This document shows, piece by piece, positions 38,455 to 47,286 of a stretch of DNA of 64,000 nucleotides (position 1 is its first letter; every line of letters starts with the position of its first letter). The position numbers and the translations under genes are program-made. Under the pieces are notes generated by a model that was not told the DNA's origin, did not search any database, and saw only the letters and a list, made by a program, of their open reading frames with translations. This DNA comes from Nitrosomonas communis (GTDB lineage: Bacteria; Pseudomonadota; Gammaproteobacteria; Burkholderiales; Nitrosomonadaceae): NCBI RefSeq assembly GCF_001007935.1, contig NZ_CP011451.1, forward strand, positions 3,906,001 through 3,970,000. Reading direction: 5' to 3'.

Positions 38455-38858
38455 TCAAGTATGTTTGATCCGCTCCCGCTGCTCCTCCCACAGCACCGGC
38501 AGATCCACCGCCAAATCAAACAGCGTGATATGATTTTGCAAAGTATCATCCAGAATGGAAGCGATGATGTCAGGCGCAAGCGTAGTCAGGTTCACCATGC
38601 GACTGACGTAACTGCTGTCGACTCCTTCACGAGTAGCAATCTGTTTCAGCGATTTGACTTTCCCCGACTCGAGCATAGCAAGCCAACGGTGACCTCTTGC
38701 CAAGGCTAATTGCAACGATGTTGCCACCGTGTCCCAAGGTCGAGTCTTGGCAATTTCGCTGTTGGGTAACGTGACTAACTTACGCCCACTACGGCACTTC
38801 ATCTGAATTGGTACGGACAAGGTCAGTCTGCCATCACTTGCTTGGTGGTTCGGCCTGT
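38455..38858 (-). pseudogene. 3' fragment of a large serine recombinase-type gene
   Basis: About 134 codons, RPNHQASDGRLTLSVPIQMK through ALARGHRWLAMLESGKV, an HTH-like KQIATREGVDSSYVSRMVNL, and LDDTLQNHITLFDL. I recall this sequence as the C-terminal or companion part of recombinases in mobile cassettes. The upstream part is missing: it runs straight into the truncated IS630 copy, so the Met at 38868 belongs to IS DNA. The fragment should be inactive. Confidence 0.6.
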
Positions 38859-39387
38859 TGCATGCCAATCTTTTACGCCATGGACGCGCTCACCCACTGG
38901 CGCATAGCCATGCGTGCGTAGTATATCGTGCGCAAAGCCGCTTTCATCAAAGTAAATGATGACGCGGCCTCGCGCTCATAGCCTTCAATTTTTTGCTGGA
39001 AGATACGCCGCCCTTCTTCGCTGGCTTTGGGGTGACGCAGGCTTTTTTTATAAGTCACACTCAGACGCTTCAAAGCGTGATTAATGCCTTGCTTGCTGAC
39101 TCCCAGCCGCCTGGTACGCTCGAACACGCTCGTACTGATACGCGTCTGGATAATTCTTGACGTCCTGCGCCAACCTCTCCATGTTGATCTTGGTGGCAGG
39201 CTTGTTACGGGTTGTCTTGGGATCGGGAGTCTTGATCCAACGCGTCACACTGGCCACACCTACGCAAAAACGCTTGGCCACTTGCGCAATTGGGAGGTTC
39301 TCCTTCTCCGAACGGATAATATTTTACGGCGAAATGATATCGGATAGGTCATCTGTAAATTACAATCAATTTATAGGGGATATGCTA
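38859..39387 (-). mobile_element. IS630-family element, copy A, truncated
   Basis: Homologous to copy B at 51465-52358. It starts at 39387 with TAGCATATCCCC (TA flank 39388-39389) and runs to about 38859, where it is cut within the GVKDWHA coding stretch. It holds the first transposase frame (to GSQQARH) and an overlapping second frame from MFERTRRLGVS, which later loses one base near YERE. It was inserted at a TA in the IS3 orfB and is inactive. Confidence 0.82.
39081..39330 (-). pseudogene. IS630 transposase (copy A), N-terminal frame
   Basis: HTH domain VAKRFCVGVASVTRWIKTPD and NKPATKINMERLAQDVKNYP, ending GSQQARH and a stop. The same stop and the same split at YERVRAYQA occur in copy B, so the break is older than the copies' separation. 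Continuation 38873-39127 carries RRLGVSKQGINHALKRLSVT. Confidence 0.75.
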
Positions 39388-39819
39388 TATCGCTGACCCA
39401 CGCTTTCTCAAGTGCGCTAACAACACAAGCTCTCTTTTCAGAATATTGGGTGCAAACGGCAAATGATGTTTAGAATAGGTCGTGACCTTGAATTTACGCT
39501 TTTGCTTACAACGCAAATTCAGCTTCTTGCGGAGCACTCGGACACGGTATGCTGTAATCTGTACCCCCTGACCTACCAATTCGCTATGCAAGCGTTTCAC
39601 ACTGTAGGTCTCTCGGGTGCGTTGTTGTGCTGCCAGTATTTCTATTACCAGCCGTGCATTTTTCTGTTCACGTTCACAAGGTGGGCGAATATTCCACGCA
39701 TGAAATCCGCTCTCTGAAACATCGAGTACACGGCACATAAGTGCAACGGGGTATTGCTGTCGCAGCGTATCAATCATGCCGTATCTCACCGCGACTCCCT
39801 CGCGAAATAGGCCGCACAC
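39388..39819 (-). pseudogene. IS3-family OrfB (DDE transposase), truncated
   Basis: Begins MCGLFREGVAVRYGMIDTLR, then MCRVLDVSESGFHAW, RETYSVKRLHSEL and LRCKQKRKFKVTT. A frameshift near KREL and the IS630 insertion at the codon for the expected WVSDI-TY motif remove the catalytic D-D-E domain. The stop used here (TAG) comes from the IS630 end. Confidence 0.8.
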
Positions 39820-40088
39820 TTTTTTATGAAATCTCGCTCCATCTTGACTTCTGCCAATTCACGTTTAATCCTGGATAACTCTAATTCAAGCTCAGTCAGT
39901 GAACTCTGCTTTTTACCTACAGTTGTGAGTTCGCCTTGCCAGTCAGCATAAACCCAGTTCTTTAACGTTCCCTTAGGTAAAGATAGTCCTTTTGCTGCTT
40001 CAACCAGCGTCAATCCACTTTCTTTAAAAAACTTAACCGATTGCTCACGAAACTCTTGGCTATATCGTGTGCGGGGTAATTGTTCCAT
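39786..40088 (-). CDS. IS3-family OrfA
   Basis: 100 residues: RYSQEFREQSVKFFKESGL HTH and the leucine-zipper-like LTELELELSRIKRELAEV, ending ERDFIKKCAAYFARESR. The A AAA AAG heptamer at the Lys-Lys codons is a classic -1 frameshift site that would join OrfA to OrfB. Without an intact OrfB the element cannot move by itself. Confidence 0.85.
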   Translation of the reverse strand: MEQLPRTRYSQEFREQSVKFFKESGLTLVEAAKGLSLPKGTLKNWVYADWQGELTTVGKKQSSLTELELELSRIKRELAEVKMERDFIKKCAAYFARESR

Positions 40089-40393
40089 CTATATCTCCAT
40101 TTCATGTCTATATTTTATGAAATTTGGACTCCATAAAACTCAGCATACCTCACGAGCCAGAATGCTCTAAAACATGGCATGCATATTAACCATGAAGAAA
40201 TAAGAAGTGGCAATGCAAAAGCATAGAAAAATACTGGAACAGCTATTATGAAGCCCTGCAATTATTTCCAATAATTTTCTTATTGAATAATGCTGTGCTC
40301 CCAGACAGGATGGCTGTTATACTTTATTTTTATGCATTTCTCATGATCTCTATGGTTATTGGAAGTCCTAATTAGACAGGACTGACTGTTAGA

Positions 40394-40783
40394 ATGAAAA
40401 AAATAATTGCGTTATTTCTACTTTTTTCTCTGTCGGGCACGTTATATGCAGCCGGACCGTATGATGGCATTTACTCAGTAATCGTTAGTGGCGTTACTTC
40501 AGGCTATGCCACAGTACATGAAGTAAATAATAAAATGGTTGTGATTATAGTTGACCCCATGCCTAATACTCCATGGGAGCCAATGATTGGTACCCGAAGA
40601 GGTAACAGCGTTTCTCTAACAAATGTTGTCGGCGTAAGTTCTTCTGATATTCAGCTAAAAGTAACTGTTAATTTCAATGACAATGGTCCCTCAACAGCCA
40701 CTATAGCTTCGTGCGTCAATGGCATTTCTCATGTGTGTCTATTTCCGACTGGCTCAAAATTTAACTTAGAAAAATTATTTTAA
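40394..40783 (+). CDS. Secreted hypothetical protein
   Basis: 129 residues, not recognised. Signal peptide MKKIIALFLLFSLSGTLYAA, then a small beta-rich domain (DGIYSVIVSG, MVVIIVDPMP, DIQLKVTVNF) with two Cys near the end (CVNGISHVC) that could form a disulfide. It lies upstream of the His-rich unit 1 on the same strand, with 190 bases between. Confidence 0.65.
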   Translation: MKKIIALFLLFSLSGTLYAAGPYDGIYSVIVSGVTSGYATVHEVNNKMVVIIVDPMPNTPWEPMIGTRRGNSVSLTNVVGVSSSDIQLKVTVNFNDNGPSTATIASCVNGISHVCLFPTGSKFNLEKLF

Positions 40784-40972
40784 GGGCGATCTTATTCTTT
40801 TTAGCTCTTAATTGAAGTATCCTACCCTATAACTTTTCTCACACTTATGCAAATAAGATATAAGCATTCGCAATTCTATTTTTCAGATTATTCAGCTTGT
40901 ATTCATGATATTCACTGTAAAGTTATTACTAACAGAAGTCATTCTAATAAATAACGATTAAAGAGGTGCAAC

Positions 40973-41287
40973 ATGAAAACAAGAACTAATATAAATATGC
41001 GAGTAAAATTTTTATCTGTTATGTTATTAAGCGTTGCTTTAGCAGCGCCCATGGCAGCTGAGGCCAAAAAAGGCCATCGTCATCATCACCGCCATCATAC
41101 CCATCATCATCACCATCATGGCCATCAGAGCCATCATCACCGTCATACCTACTCTAATCATTACAACACGCAGAATATTTATTACAACCAACCCTATCCG
41201 CCCGCGCCCGCATATGGCATAGCAGCGGGCAGGTATTTTTTAGGTGTTAATACGGGCAATGTCGGTTTTGTGTTATCAGGCTATTAA
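40973..41287 (+). CDS. Histidine-rich secreted protein, unit 1 (intact)
   Basis: 104 residues. Signal peptide to about residue 31 (AAPMAAEA), then a domain with about 24 His in 35 residues in runs such as HRHHHRHHTHHHHHH, then YNTQNIYYNQPYP and a conserved tail GRYFLGVNTGNVGFVLSGY. Most likely a periplasmic or outer metal binder (Ni, Zn, Cu or Co); this is inference from composition. AAAGAGG precedes the ATG. A paralogue at 43805 shares the leader, His block, tail and about 60 bases of upstream DNA. Confidence 0.8.
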   Translation: MKTRTNINMRVKFLSVMLLSVALAAPMAAEAKKGHRHHHRHHTHHHHHHGHQSHHHRHTYSNHYNTQNIYYNQPYPPAPAYGIAAGRYFLGVNTGNVGFVLSGY

Positions 41288-41532
41288 CTTGGATATCTCT
41301 CTAGGCTGGTATTAAATCGAGATCACGAATAGAGAGCGTCTTTACAAATATTTTTAAGGTTTTGATTGAAACGCAATGCTGGCTGGTATTTTTGGTTTCT
41401 ATTCTATAGTGTGAAGCTTTATAAAATACAGTTTGTGCCTGGATATCAAGCGAGTAAAATTAGTTCATAAACCACTCATAAATAATGTATATGTTATAGC
41501 TATTAATCAGGCGGTAATAAGGCTTTAGATTT

Positions 41533-41640
41533 ATGAAAGCCTTATTAACAAACATATCGAGTCCATTAACAAGCTTGTCATTTATATAAACACCCTATTG
41601 GGGTTGATGAATGAGACAATTGTGATAAATGGAATAGTTG
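41533..41640 (+). pseudogene. Degenerate copy of the Cys/Asp/Trp-rich micropeptide, unit 1
   Basis: Nucleotide homology to 44352-44474 is clear (TTTATGA start, TTAACAAACA, CAAGCTT, then GTTGATGA and GATAAATGGAATAGTTGCTG), but the frame hits TAA at 41587 after 18 codons and more stops follow. The acidic Cys-rich end is lost. A strong hairpin terminator follows at 41651. Confidence 0.6.
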
Positions 41641-41650
41641 CTGAGCAGAG

Positions 41651-41683
41651 CCCGCCAGATAATTCATAATCTGGCGGGTTTTT
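41651..41683 (+). terminator. Rho-independent terminator of unit 1
   Basis: 10-bp stem CCCGCCAGAT (41651-41660) with ATCTGGCGGG (41669-41678), then TTTTT. Confidence 0.88.
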
Positions 41684-41689
41684 ATTAAA

Positions 41690-42097
41690 TTATACTATCA
41701 CCACCACTTTCTGAAAAAGCGGATTAATAATTACTGATAAAAAAGCATCCCGGTCTTTTTTGGTGTCAAATTCATAAATATGCCCTTGATGTTCGGGAGA
41801 CTCATCACATAATGAGCGATCAGGACAAGATAAAATTGCATAATGCTTTTTTACTTCTTCGGTTTTATGCTCCTCCAATTTTCGTAATAATTGAGATAAT
41901 GAGCAGTTTATTTTATCGTAAAGGTCTCTGCCATTCTCCGTCAGCACACCTATCTCATCATCGTTAGTTAGCCGAACTAGATCGGATAATATCGCAGTAA
42001 ACCGTTCTAACTTGGCGATGTCGGTTTCAAGCTGCTTTGCTATACTTTTGGTTGAGATATTGACCGGCTCTGTTGTCGTAATATTTTGCATAGTCAT
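41690..42097 (-). CDS. Hypothetical cytoplasmic protein
   Basis: 135 residues, not recognised. The N-terminal half is helical and charged (IAKQLETDIAKLERFTAILS, LSQLLRKLEEHKTEEVKKHY); the C-terminal half has two Cys (SCPDRSLC), HIYEFDTKKDRDAFLSVI and ends in a hydrophobic VVVIV. AAGAAGAT precedes the ATG. It lies between the two His-rich units, antisense to them, with the unit 1 terminator just past its stop. Confidence 0.55.
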   Translation of the reverse strand: MTMQNITTTEPVNISTKSIAKQLETDIAKLERFTAILSDLVRLTNDDEIGVLTENGRDLYDKINCSLSQLLRKLEEHKTEEVKKHYAILSCPDRSLCDESPEHQGHIYEFDTKKDRDAFLSVIINPLFQKVVVIV

Positions 42098-42232
42098 TTT
42101 TACATCTTCTTAGTTACACCAGAGGATAATCTACAGCATGTAGCATCATAGCTACTTGATTAATGTCAAAGAATATGATGTAAAAGTGATAAATAGATAA
42201 GTAAAGCGTTGCCCGGTTGCGTGCACGGATTA

Positions 42233-42334
42233 TTCCATTTCTAAATCAAAAATGACGCGGAGGCGAACCGCAGACAGTATCAATCATACTGCAAGGTGAA
42301 GACGACAAAGTCAGTTTTGATTTAGAAATGGAAT
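42233..42334 (+). mobile_element. MITE copy 7
   Basis: 102-bp copy with TA on both sides (42231-42232, 42335-42336). It lies between the two His-rich units. Confidence 0.87.
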
Positions 42335-42647
42335 TAAACCCCTGAATCGAGGCGCCTTCCTTAGCTGTGAATGATTTACTTCTTGGTAGTGTTGTGTGCA
42401 AGTGTATCTGTGATGCTTTTCATTTTGTATTTTCCAATCAATAATGATAAAAAATATATACTTAATACCTAACAAAAGAATTTAATATTATTTTCTGCGG
42501 CTTTTTTAAAATTTATAAGAATATTTTTATGTATGCATAATAAGATGATACTTTGCGGTTACAGCTCCATACCAAATAATCATTTCAGTAAATTTCTAAA
42601 TGTGTACTAGCTCTACAATATCAATTCGCTGTATTACCCAGATTTAA

Positions 42648-42828
42648 GGGCATCTTTAAAAATTCAGAGTTCTCAACAAGACAAGGCAAGAGCAAAAAAT
42701 GTTGAATCCGCCTATCACTGATAGGTAAGGAAACATTCTTTGTAAAGAATGAAATACTGTGACGAGACAAGGTAAGCAGGCAACCAGCGAAGCGGATGCT
42801 CGCAGATATCAATTTTTAGAGGTGCACT
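42648..42828. repeat. Possible second MITE or IS remnant (~180 bp)
   Basis: Imperfect terminal inverted repeats: GGGCATCTTTAAAAATT at the left and, inverted, AGTGCACCTCTAAAAATT at the right. The inside holds no frame. Only one copy is visible here, so this is weak. Confidence 0.4.
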
Positions 42829-42839
42829 TAATAAGGATT

Positions 42840-42960
42840 GTTTGTTCTTTATAGTATAGCAACGTATCTGAATTACCGTTATGTCAGATACTGTCAAATG
42901 CCATAGATATCGTCGTACTACCATACACCATAACGCTCAATCAAAAGATAAGCCATGATC
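42840..42960 (+). pseudogene. Remnant of a second integrase 5' region
   Basis: Closely follows the sequence upstream of and into the integrase at 31130-31260: TATAGTATAGCAACGTATCTG, TACCGT, GATACTGTCAAATGC, then CATAACGCTCAATCAAAAGA where the other has codons for HNAKPKDKP. It is too degraded to code. It suggests that a second element or a duplication of the tRNA-Leu island edge once lay here. Confidence 0.55.
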
Positions 42961-43680
42961 AATCACCCTTCAGCCTTTGTTGCGCCATTTATAAATAATA
43001 AAATGCAGGGCAATCAAATCATGACCAGCAAGAATAACTTATTTAGGTCAATTCATTAGGTCCTTTTAGATGCTGCTCGGCAATATGGTTTAAGCAGAAA
43101 TCAAACTAAACGCCTTCTCAATAATATGAAGCGTCCAGGCAATCACAAGTTTTATCAAGATAAGTTAAGGTATTGCCATAATGATTTTGTTTCCCCATAT
43201 ATTATGACAACGTCGATATACAGTATTTACCAAACTTAATCGCTTAAAAACAAAGCCAGCAATGCCAAGCAAAAAGATATGTTTAAGCACCTACTATGAA
43301 TTTATAAAATGCTCATGGAATAATTTTTCAAAACAATACTAAAGTTCCACCAATTACTACCGTTAAGATAATTGTCGCTTAGTAACGACAATTATAACTC
43401 TTTGATAAGTAAAACAATGAAATTCCCACGGGATACCCCCTTATTCAGTGGGAATTTCTTATTTGTATTAAATTAGATTACCAATAAGGAACCAATCCAT
43501 TCTCTGAAATTTTCATGCTAATACCACGCCTTACCGTAATTTTGCACAAGCAATCTAGAAAAACAGTTTTTTATGCTTAATTTACATACTATGCGATTGA
43601 AATAGACGATTTAATCCTCTATAACTCTCACTCAGAATAACGATCTTCTAATTTTCTTGATAATTATGAAAGCTAGGATA
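42961..43680. other. Gene-free AT-rich interval with two hairpins
   Basis: No credible coding frame. Two hairpins stand out: ATAATTGTCG / CGACAATTAT at about 43368-43395, and an 11-bp stem GAAATTCCCAC (43419-43429) with GTGGGAATTTC (43448-43458). The second may be a terminator of a lost gene. Confidence 0.45.
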
Positions 43681-43804
43681 TGAGCATTTTCAATCTTATG
43701 TTTTTATTCTATTCAGACTGTTCAGCTTCTATTCATGATATCCAGGATAAAGTTAGCACTAACAGAAGAAATTGTGATCAACAGAAAAATCAGGGAGATA
43801 TAGC

Positions 43805-44122
43805 ATGAGAGCAAGAACAAAAATGAACACGCCAGTAGGATTACTATCTGTAATATCATTGAGTGCTGCGTTAGTAGCGCCCACGATGGTTGAAGCCAGA
43901 CGAGGCTATCATCACCATCATACCCAGCATCATCACCATCACCATAACCATAACCATAAACATCATCACCATAACCATAAACATCAGCATCATTACAACA
44001 CACAAAATATTTATTACAGTTAACCTTACTACCCAACCGTGCCTGTATATGGCGTAACACCAGGCAGGTATTTTCTGGGTGTAAATACGGGTAATGTTGG
44101 CTTTGTGTTGTCGGGCTATTAA
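43805..44122 (+). pseudogene. Histidine-rich secreted protein, unit 2, interrupted by TAA
   Basis: Paralogue of 40973. Signal peptide to about VEA, then a His block with His-Asn-His-Lys repeats (HHNHNHKHHHHNHKHQHH) and YNTQNIYYS. Here TAA (44021-44023) stands where unit 1 has CAA (Gln). After it the frame runs on with PYYPTVPVYG and the same tail GRYFLGVNTGNVGFVLSGY to a TAA at 44120. So a single nonsense change removes the conserved tail. The truncated 72-residue form would still be exported and still have the His block, so it may keep metal binding. Confidence 0.78.
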
Positions 44123-44351
44123 GACGAATATTTCTCCAGGCTGGCGTCTACATGAAGAATACATGAATCATTAGCGGTACTTTTCTAGGTTTCAAAGGCT
44201 AGTTTCTACTTTAATATGGGAAGCTTTATAAATTAAAAGTTTTTCAAGATATATAAAGATATAAAAGAGTGTGAAATTTTGCTTATCTATCATCAACTAG
44301 GCAGCATGAATTCTATAATCATTAACAAAAATAAGCTGGAGCATAATTTTT

Positions 44352-44474
44352 ATGACAATTTTAACAAACAATATCTTGGTGACATTATCAAGCTTATTAT
44401 TTGCAAAAAAACCTCAATGGGTTGACGATTGGGAGGATTGCGATGAGTGGGATGAGTGCTGCCCAGGCTGTTGA
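44352..44474 (+). CDS. 40-residue Cys/Asp/Trp-rich micropeptide, unit 2 (intact)
   Basis: MTILTNNILVTLSSLLFAKK, then PQWVDDWEDCDEWDECCPGC. The first half is hydrophobic and could be a short signal or membrane segment. The second half has four Cys, seven Asp/Glu and three Trp in 20 residues, very unlike a chance frame in this AT-rich DNA. A homologous but broken copy follows the His-rich gene of unit 1 in the same relative place. Possible roles: metal-binding partner of the His-rich protein, or a processed peptide. No ribosome site is strong. All roles are inference. Confidence 0.5.
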   Translation: MTILTNNILVTLSSLLFAKKPQWVDDWEDCDEWDECCPGC

Positions 44475-45051
44475 AAATAAATCAAGTAAAATCAAGTATT
44501 CTGGCACCAGCAGGCTTGCCTTGCTTTCTGGAGAACCAGGGTTGTTCTCTTTGAAAAATTAAACGGATAGGTACAGGACAATGTTTTCTTTAAAGAAATT
44601 CTAAAAATTTAATCGACGCTCCCCTGCCCTATTTTCCTAAATCTCCTCAGAAAAGGAATAAAATACTTATTTACTTATTGATACCTAGCAAGAAAAATTG
44701 ACGACCCATTTAAAGCCCGAAAAATAAAAATCATTATGTTAGAATGTTTTTGTGATATTTTGCGGTTATGATTCCGACATCAGCTTAACATTCAAAAAGA
44801 TTAGAAATATTCCATAATTCCTTAATACTCAAGGATTGATTGGTTATTTTATATCCATGATAATACATAAGCTAATAATATCAGCCTGCAAATGGTTGGT
44901 ATATTTATCAGTATTTGCTAATATCAAAATTCAGATATCAATAAATTACTAAGTGCCAGTAATATTTGGTACTTTTTTATTTTAAACCAGTGGATATTTA
45001 CTAACTTGCGTCTAATTTGAGAACGCTATTTTAATGAGAAGAGCATTTACC
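44475..45051. other. Gene-free AT-rich interval
   Basis: About 575 bases between unit 2 and the next gene. No credible frame, repeat or clear terminator seen. Confidence 0.45.
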
Positions 45052-45468
45052 ATGAAAAAATTACTTTTTGCCATTTTAGTTTCTATGATATTTGCAAATA
45101 ATCTTTATGCGAAAAAAAGCAAGGGGAGCGTATCAAAAGGATCATTTAGTTCCAAGCAAAGTAGTTCTCAACCTGCTACCACCCAACAAAAGAGCGCTAC
45201 TACATCAAATCCCTCGACATCAACCCAAGCACAAACACCTAATACGCCAGCTCAGAATCCATCATCAGCGACCAGCTCAAGTGCATCCACAGCTGCACCA
45301 GCACCTAGCGCACCAGCTCAAAATCCATCAATGCTTCAATCAGTCATGCCAGCTTTAGTGGGTGGCGCAGTAGGAAGTTATGTCGGCAGCAAATTAGCCG
45401 ATGGCGGGGATAATGAAAACTTAGAAGAAAAAGAAGCAAAGAAAGAAAACGAACTTTTAAACCCATAA
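45052..45468 (+). CDS. Secreted Ser/Thr/Pro/Gln-rich protein with glycine-zipper-like segment
   Basis: 138 residues from the ATG with AGAAGAG upstream. Signal peptide MKKLLFAILVSMIFANNLYA, a long low-complexity stretch (about 25-95: Lys/Ser, then Ser/Gln/Thr, then Ala/Pro repeats with PAQNPS twice), a short hydrophobic Gly-rich segment VGGAVGSYVGSKLADGG, and a charged Glu/Lys tail. It resembles surface or envelope linker proteins; no family recognised. Confidence 0.65.
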   Translation: MKKLLFAILVSMIFANNLYAKKSKGSVSKGSFSSKQSSSQPATTQQKSATTSNPSTSTQAQTPNTPAQNPSSATSSSASTAAPAPSAPAQNPSMLQSVMPALVGGAVGSYVGSKLADGGDNENLEEKEAKKENELLNP

Positions 45469-45499
45469 GCATATCATTCCATCCCTTATTTAAATCCGA

Positions 45500-45537
45500 A
45501 GAAACCACCAGGAGGATAGGTTTTCTCAGTGGTTTCT
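45500..45537 (+). terminator. Hairpin behind the Ser/Thr-rich gene
   Basis: 9-bp stem AGAAACCAC (45500-45508) with GTGGTTTCT (45529-45537). No T-run follows, so terminator function is only possible. Confidence 0.4.
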
Positions 45538-45665
45538 AATGTGAATTCATAACACCTAGCACTCGACATCTTTTCAACTGTTACCTTTACTCACGCAAAT
45601 AACTGCTGAAGTAATGGATTTGCTTGCAAAAATGTTGATTAAAAGCAAGCCAAGCGACATCCTCA

Positions 45666-45767
45666 TTCCAATTCTAAATCAAAAATGACGCGAAGGTGAG
45701 CCGCAGACAGTATCAATAATACGGCAAGGTGAAGCCGACAAAGACAGTTTTGATTGAGAAATGGAAC
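45666..45767 (+). mobile_element. MITE copy 8
   Basis: 102-bp copy. The right flank is TA; the left is CA, probably a mutated TA. It ends 20 bases from the end of the aroQ-pheC gene. Confidence 0.85.
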
Positions 45768-45787
45768 TACGGACAACATCAATCTGC

Positions 45788-47169
45788 TCAACGTTTAATA
45801 GCCGATGAGTTTTCGGAAGAAAAAGCATCCTTAAGTCGCTGGCTGACTTTCCCGCTTTCCCGTTCTGCGCTCAGCCAGGCATCCACCTTTGTGATCAACT
45901 TTGGATCGCATGCTATTAAAAGCGCCTTATCGTACTGGGTAAAGACCTCAGCGGTCGCCCGGCATAGCCTGGAATCGCGCTGCGTCTGCAAATCTACCTC
46001 CACATCGTTGGTCACCATCAATCTGCACGGCCGGTAGCGATTTCTTCAAATATCGTCCGATTATCGGTGTATAGAATGGGCTGCACATTGTGTAAGTGTT
46101 CTCGAACAAAGCGCTCGTTTGTCCCACCGGGATTCACGATCACACGCACACCCGCTTGGTTGATCTCATTTAGTGAACCAAACCGTGACTCAGTTCCACA
46201 TCGTACAATTGGCGTCTTGCCACCTCTATAATACGGAATGGAGAACGATCCAATTGGAGCCCGTTCAGTGGTAATGCTAATCCCGCCAATCGCCAGATCG
46301 AAGCGGTTGCCCTGATAGTCAGTCATTAACGTAGCCCAGGTCGTTCGAACGAACTGAGGCTCGGCATCAAGAAAGGCCGCAAGCGAGATGGCCGCAGCGA
46401 TATCAGCGCCGGTGAGCATGCCCCTCGACTCCAGTGTAAAAGGCGCATAGTCACCTGTCGTGCCAATTCGCAGTATTCTGCTTGCTGTAATTCGCTGCAG
46501 TGCCGGAACTGGCATCAGCCGCAGCCGCGCGAGCGCATCGAAAAGTGCGTTGATATCCCGTTCTTCCACCCTCCGCTGTGCAATGCTATGCGCTGATCCA
46601 GCGTAATAGCTATGGAAATCCTGGCGCTGAAACTCGGGCATCGCAAGATAAATGGTCTGCATCAGTTGAACGCCGAGTTTATCCAATTGCGGACGCAGCT
46701 CTGCGCTCAGATCGAGTGGCGCTGCTGGCACAACCCCCGCAGCGGTCCATTGGTCGATGAATCGCTGTTGCATTTCGCGCGCTAGTCGCATCTGCAACGT
46801 AAACAGCTCACGTACTGGTTCGGCAGAAATGCCGAATGTCTGTGCTTGAGCCACCGTCGCCTCGAGCACAGAGCTTTCCCTAACGTCATCAAGAACTGGG
46901 CGCTGATGTACATACTTCCATGCAGCAACTGCTTGCATCAATTCAAGACGTTTATCGATCAGAGCAAAAATTTGCCGAACCTGATCTTCCTGATCGAGAA
47001 AGCTGAATTGGGCAACCGCGGTATTTGCAAACAGCACAAGCAAGGCACATAGGATGCAGGAGAGTTTTCTAACAGCAATGCACCAGCTGGCAAGGGCATC
47101 ATGATACGTGCCTCTGAGTATAGGTGATAGGAATCCCTTTTCCATCCAGCGGTATGTATTAAAAGTCAT
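45788..47169 (-). pseudogene. Periplasmic chorismate mutase (AroQ-gamma) fused to cyclohexadienyl dehydratase (PheC-like), frameshifted
   Basis: Signal peptide (CILCALLVLFANTAVA), AroQ domain (about 55-190; QIFALIDKRLELMQAVAAWK), then a periplasmic binding-protein-like dehydratase domain (RILRIGTTGDYAPFTLESRG, DLAIGGISITTERA, NPGGTNERFV). Together they would turn chorismate to prephenate and then to phenylpyruvate outside the cytoplasm. At about 46020 one base is missing: GRAD meets a stop, while the next frame goes on as VMVTNDVEVDLQTQRDSRLC to a natural end. Without the last ~75 residues the dehydratase should be inactive. It could also be a sequencing error. The exact start is uncertain. 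Confidence 0.8.
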
Positions 47170-47286
47170 CTATATTGTCTTTAGAGTCAAGCAACCACGT
47201 CGCAGCAGGAGATTTAATTTCAGATCGGGAATATCCACCAGCGCTTACTCGTCCAGCACAGGCTATGCCACAAGCCATTTTCAAAC

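Larger units (their letters stand above)
39388..40155 (-). mobile_element. IS3-family element, interrupted by IS630 copy A
   Basis: Contains orfA and the beginning of orfB. The outer end is near 40150, where the minus strand reads TGAGGTATGCTGAG; similar bases occur at 32211. The other end of the element is lost beyond the IS630 insertion. Confidence 0.75.

Noticed and set aside
40973-41170. CAT/CAC repeats as a CRISPR-like or simple repeat array
   Set aside because: The repeats are codons for His in a secreted protein; spacing is irregular and no spacers exist.
45729-46037. Plus-strand frame of 102 codons next to MITE copy 8
   Set aside because: It is antisense to the second half of the aroQ-pheC gene, starts within the MITE and has no ribosome site.
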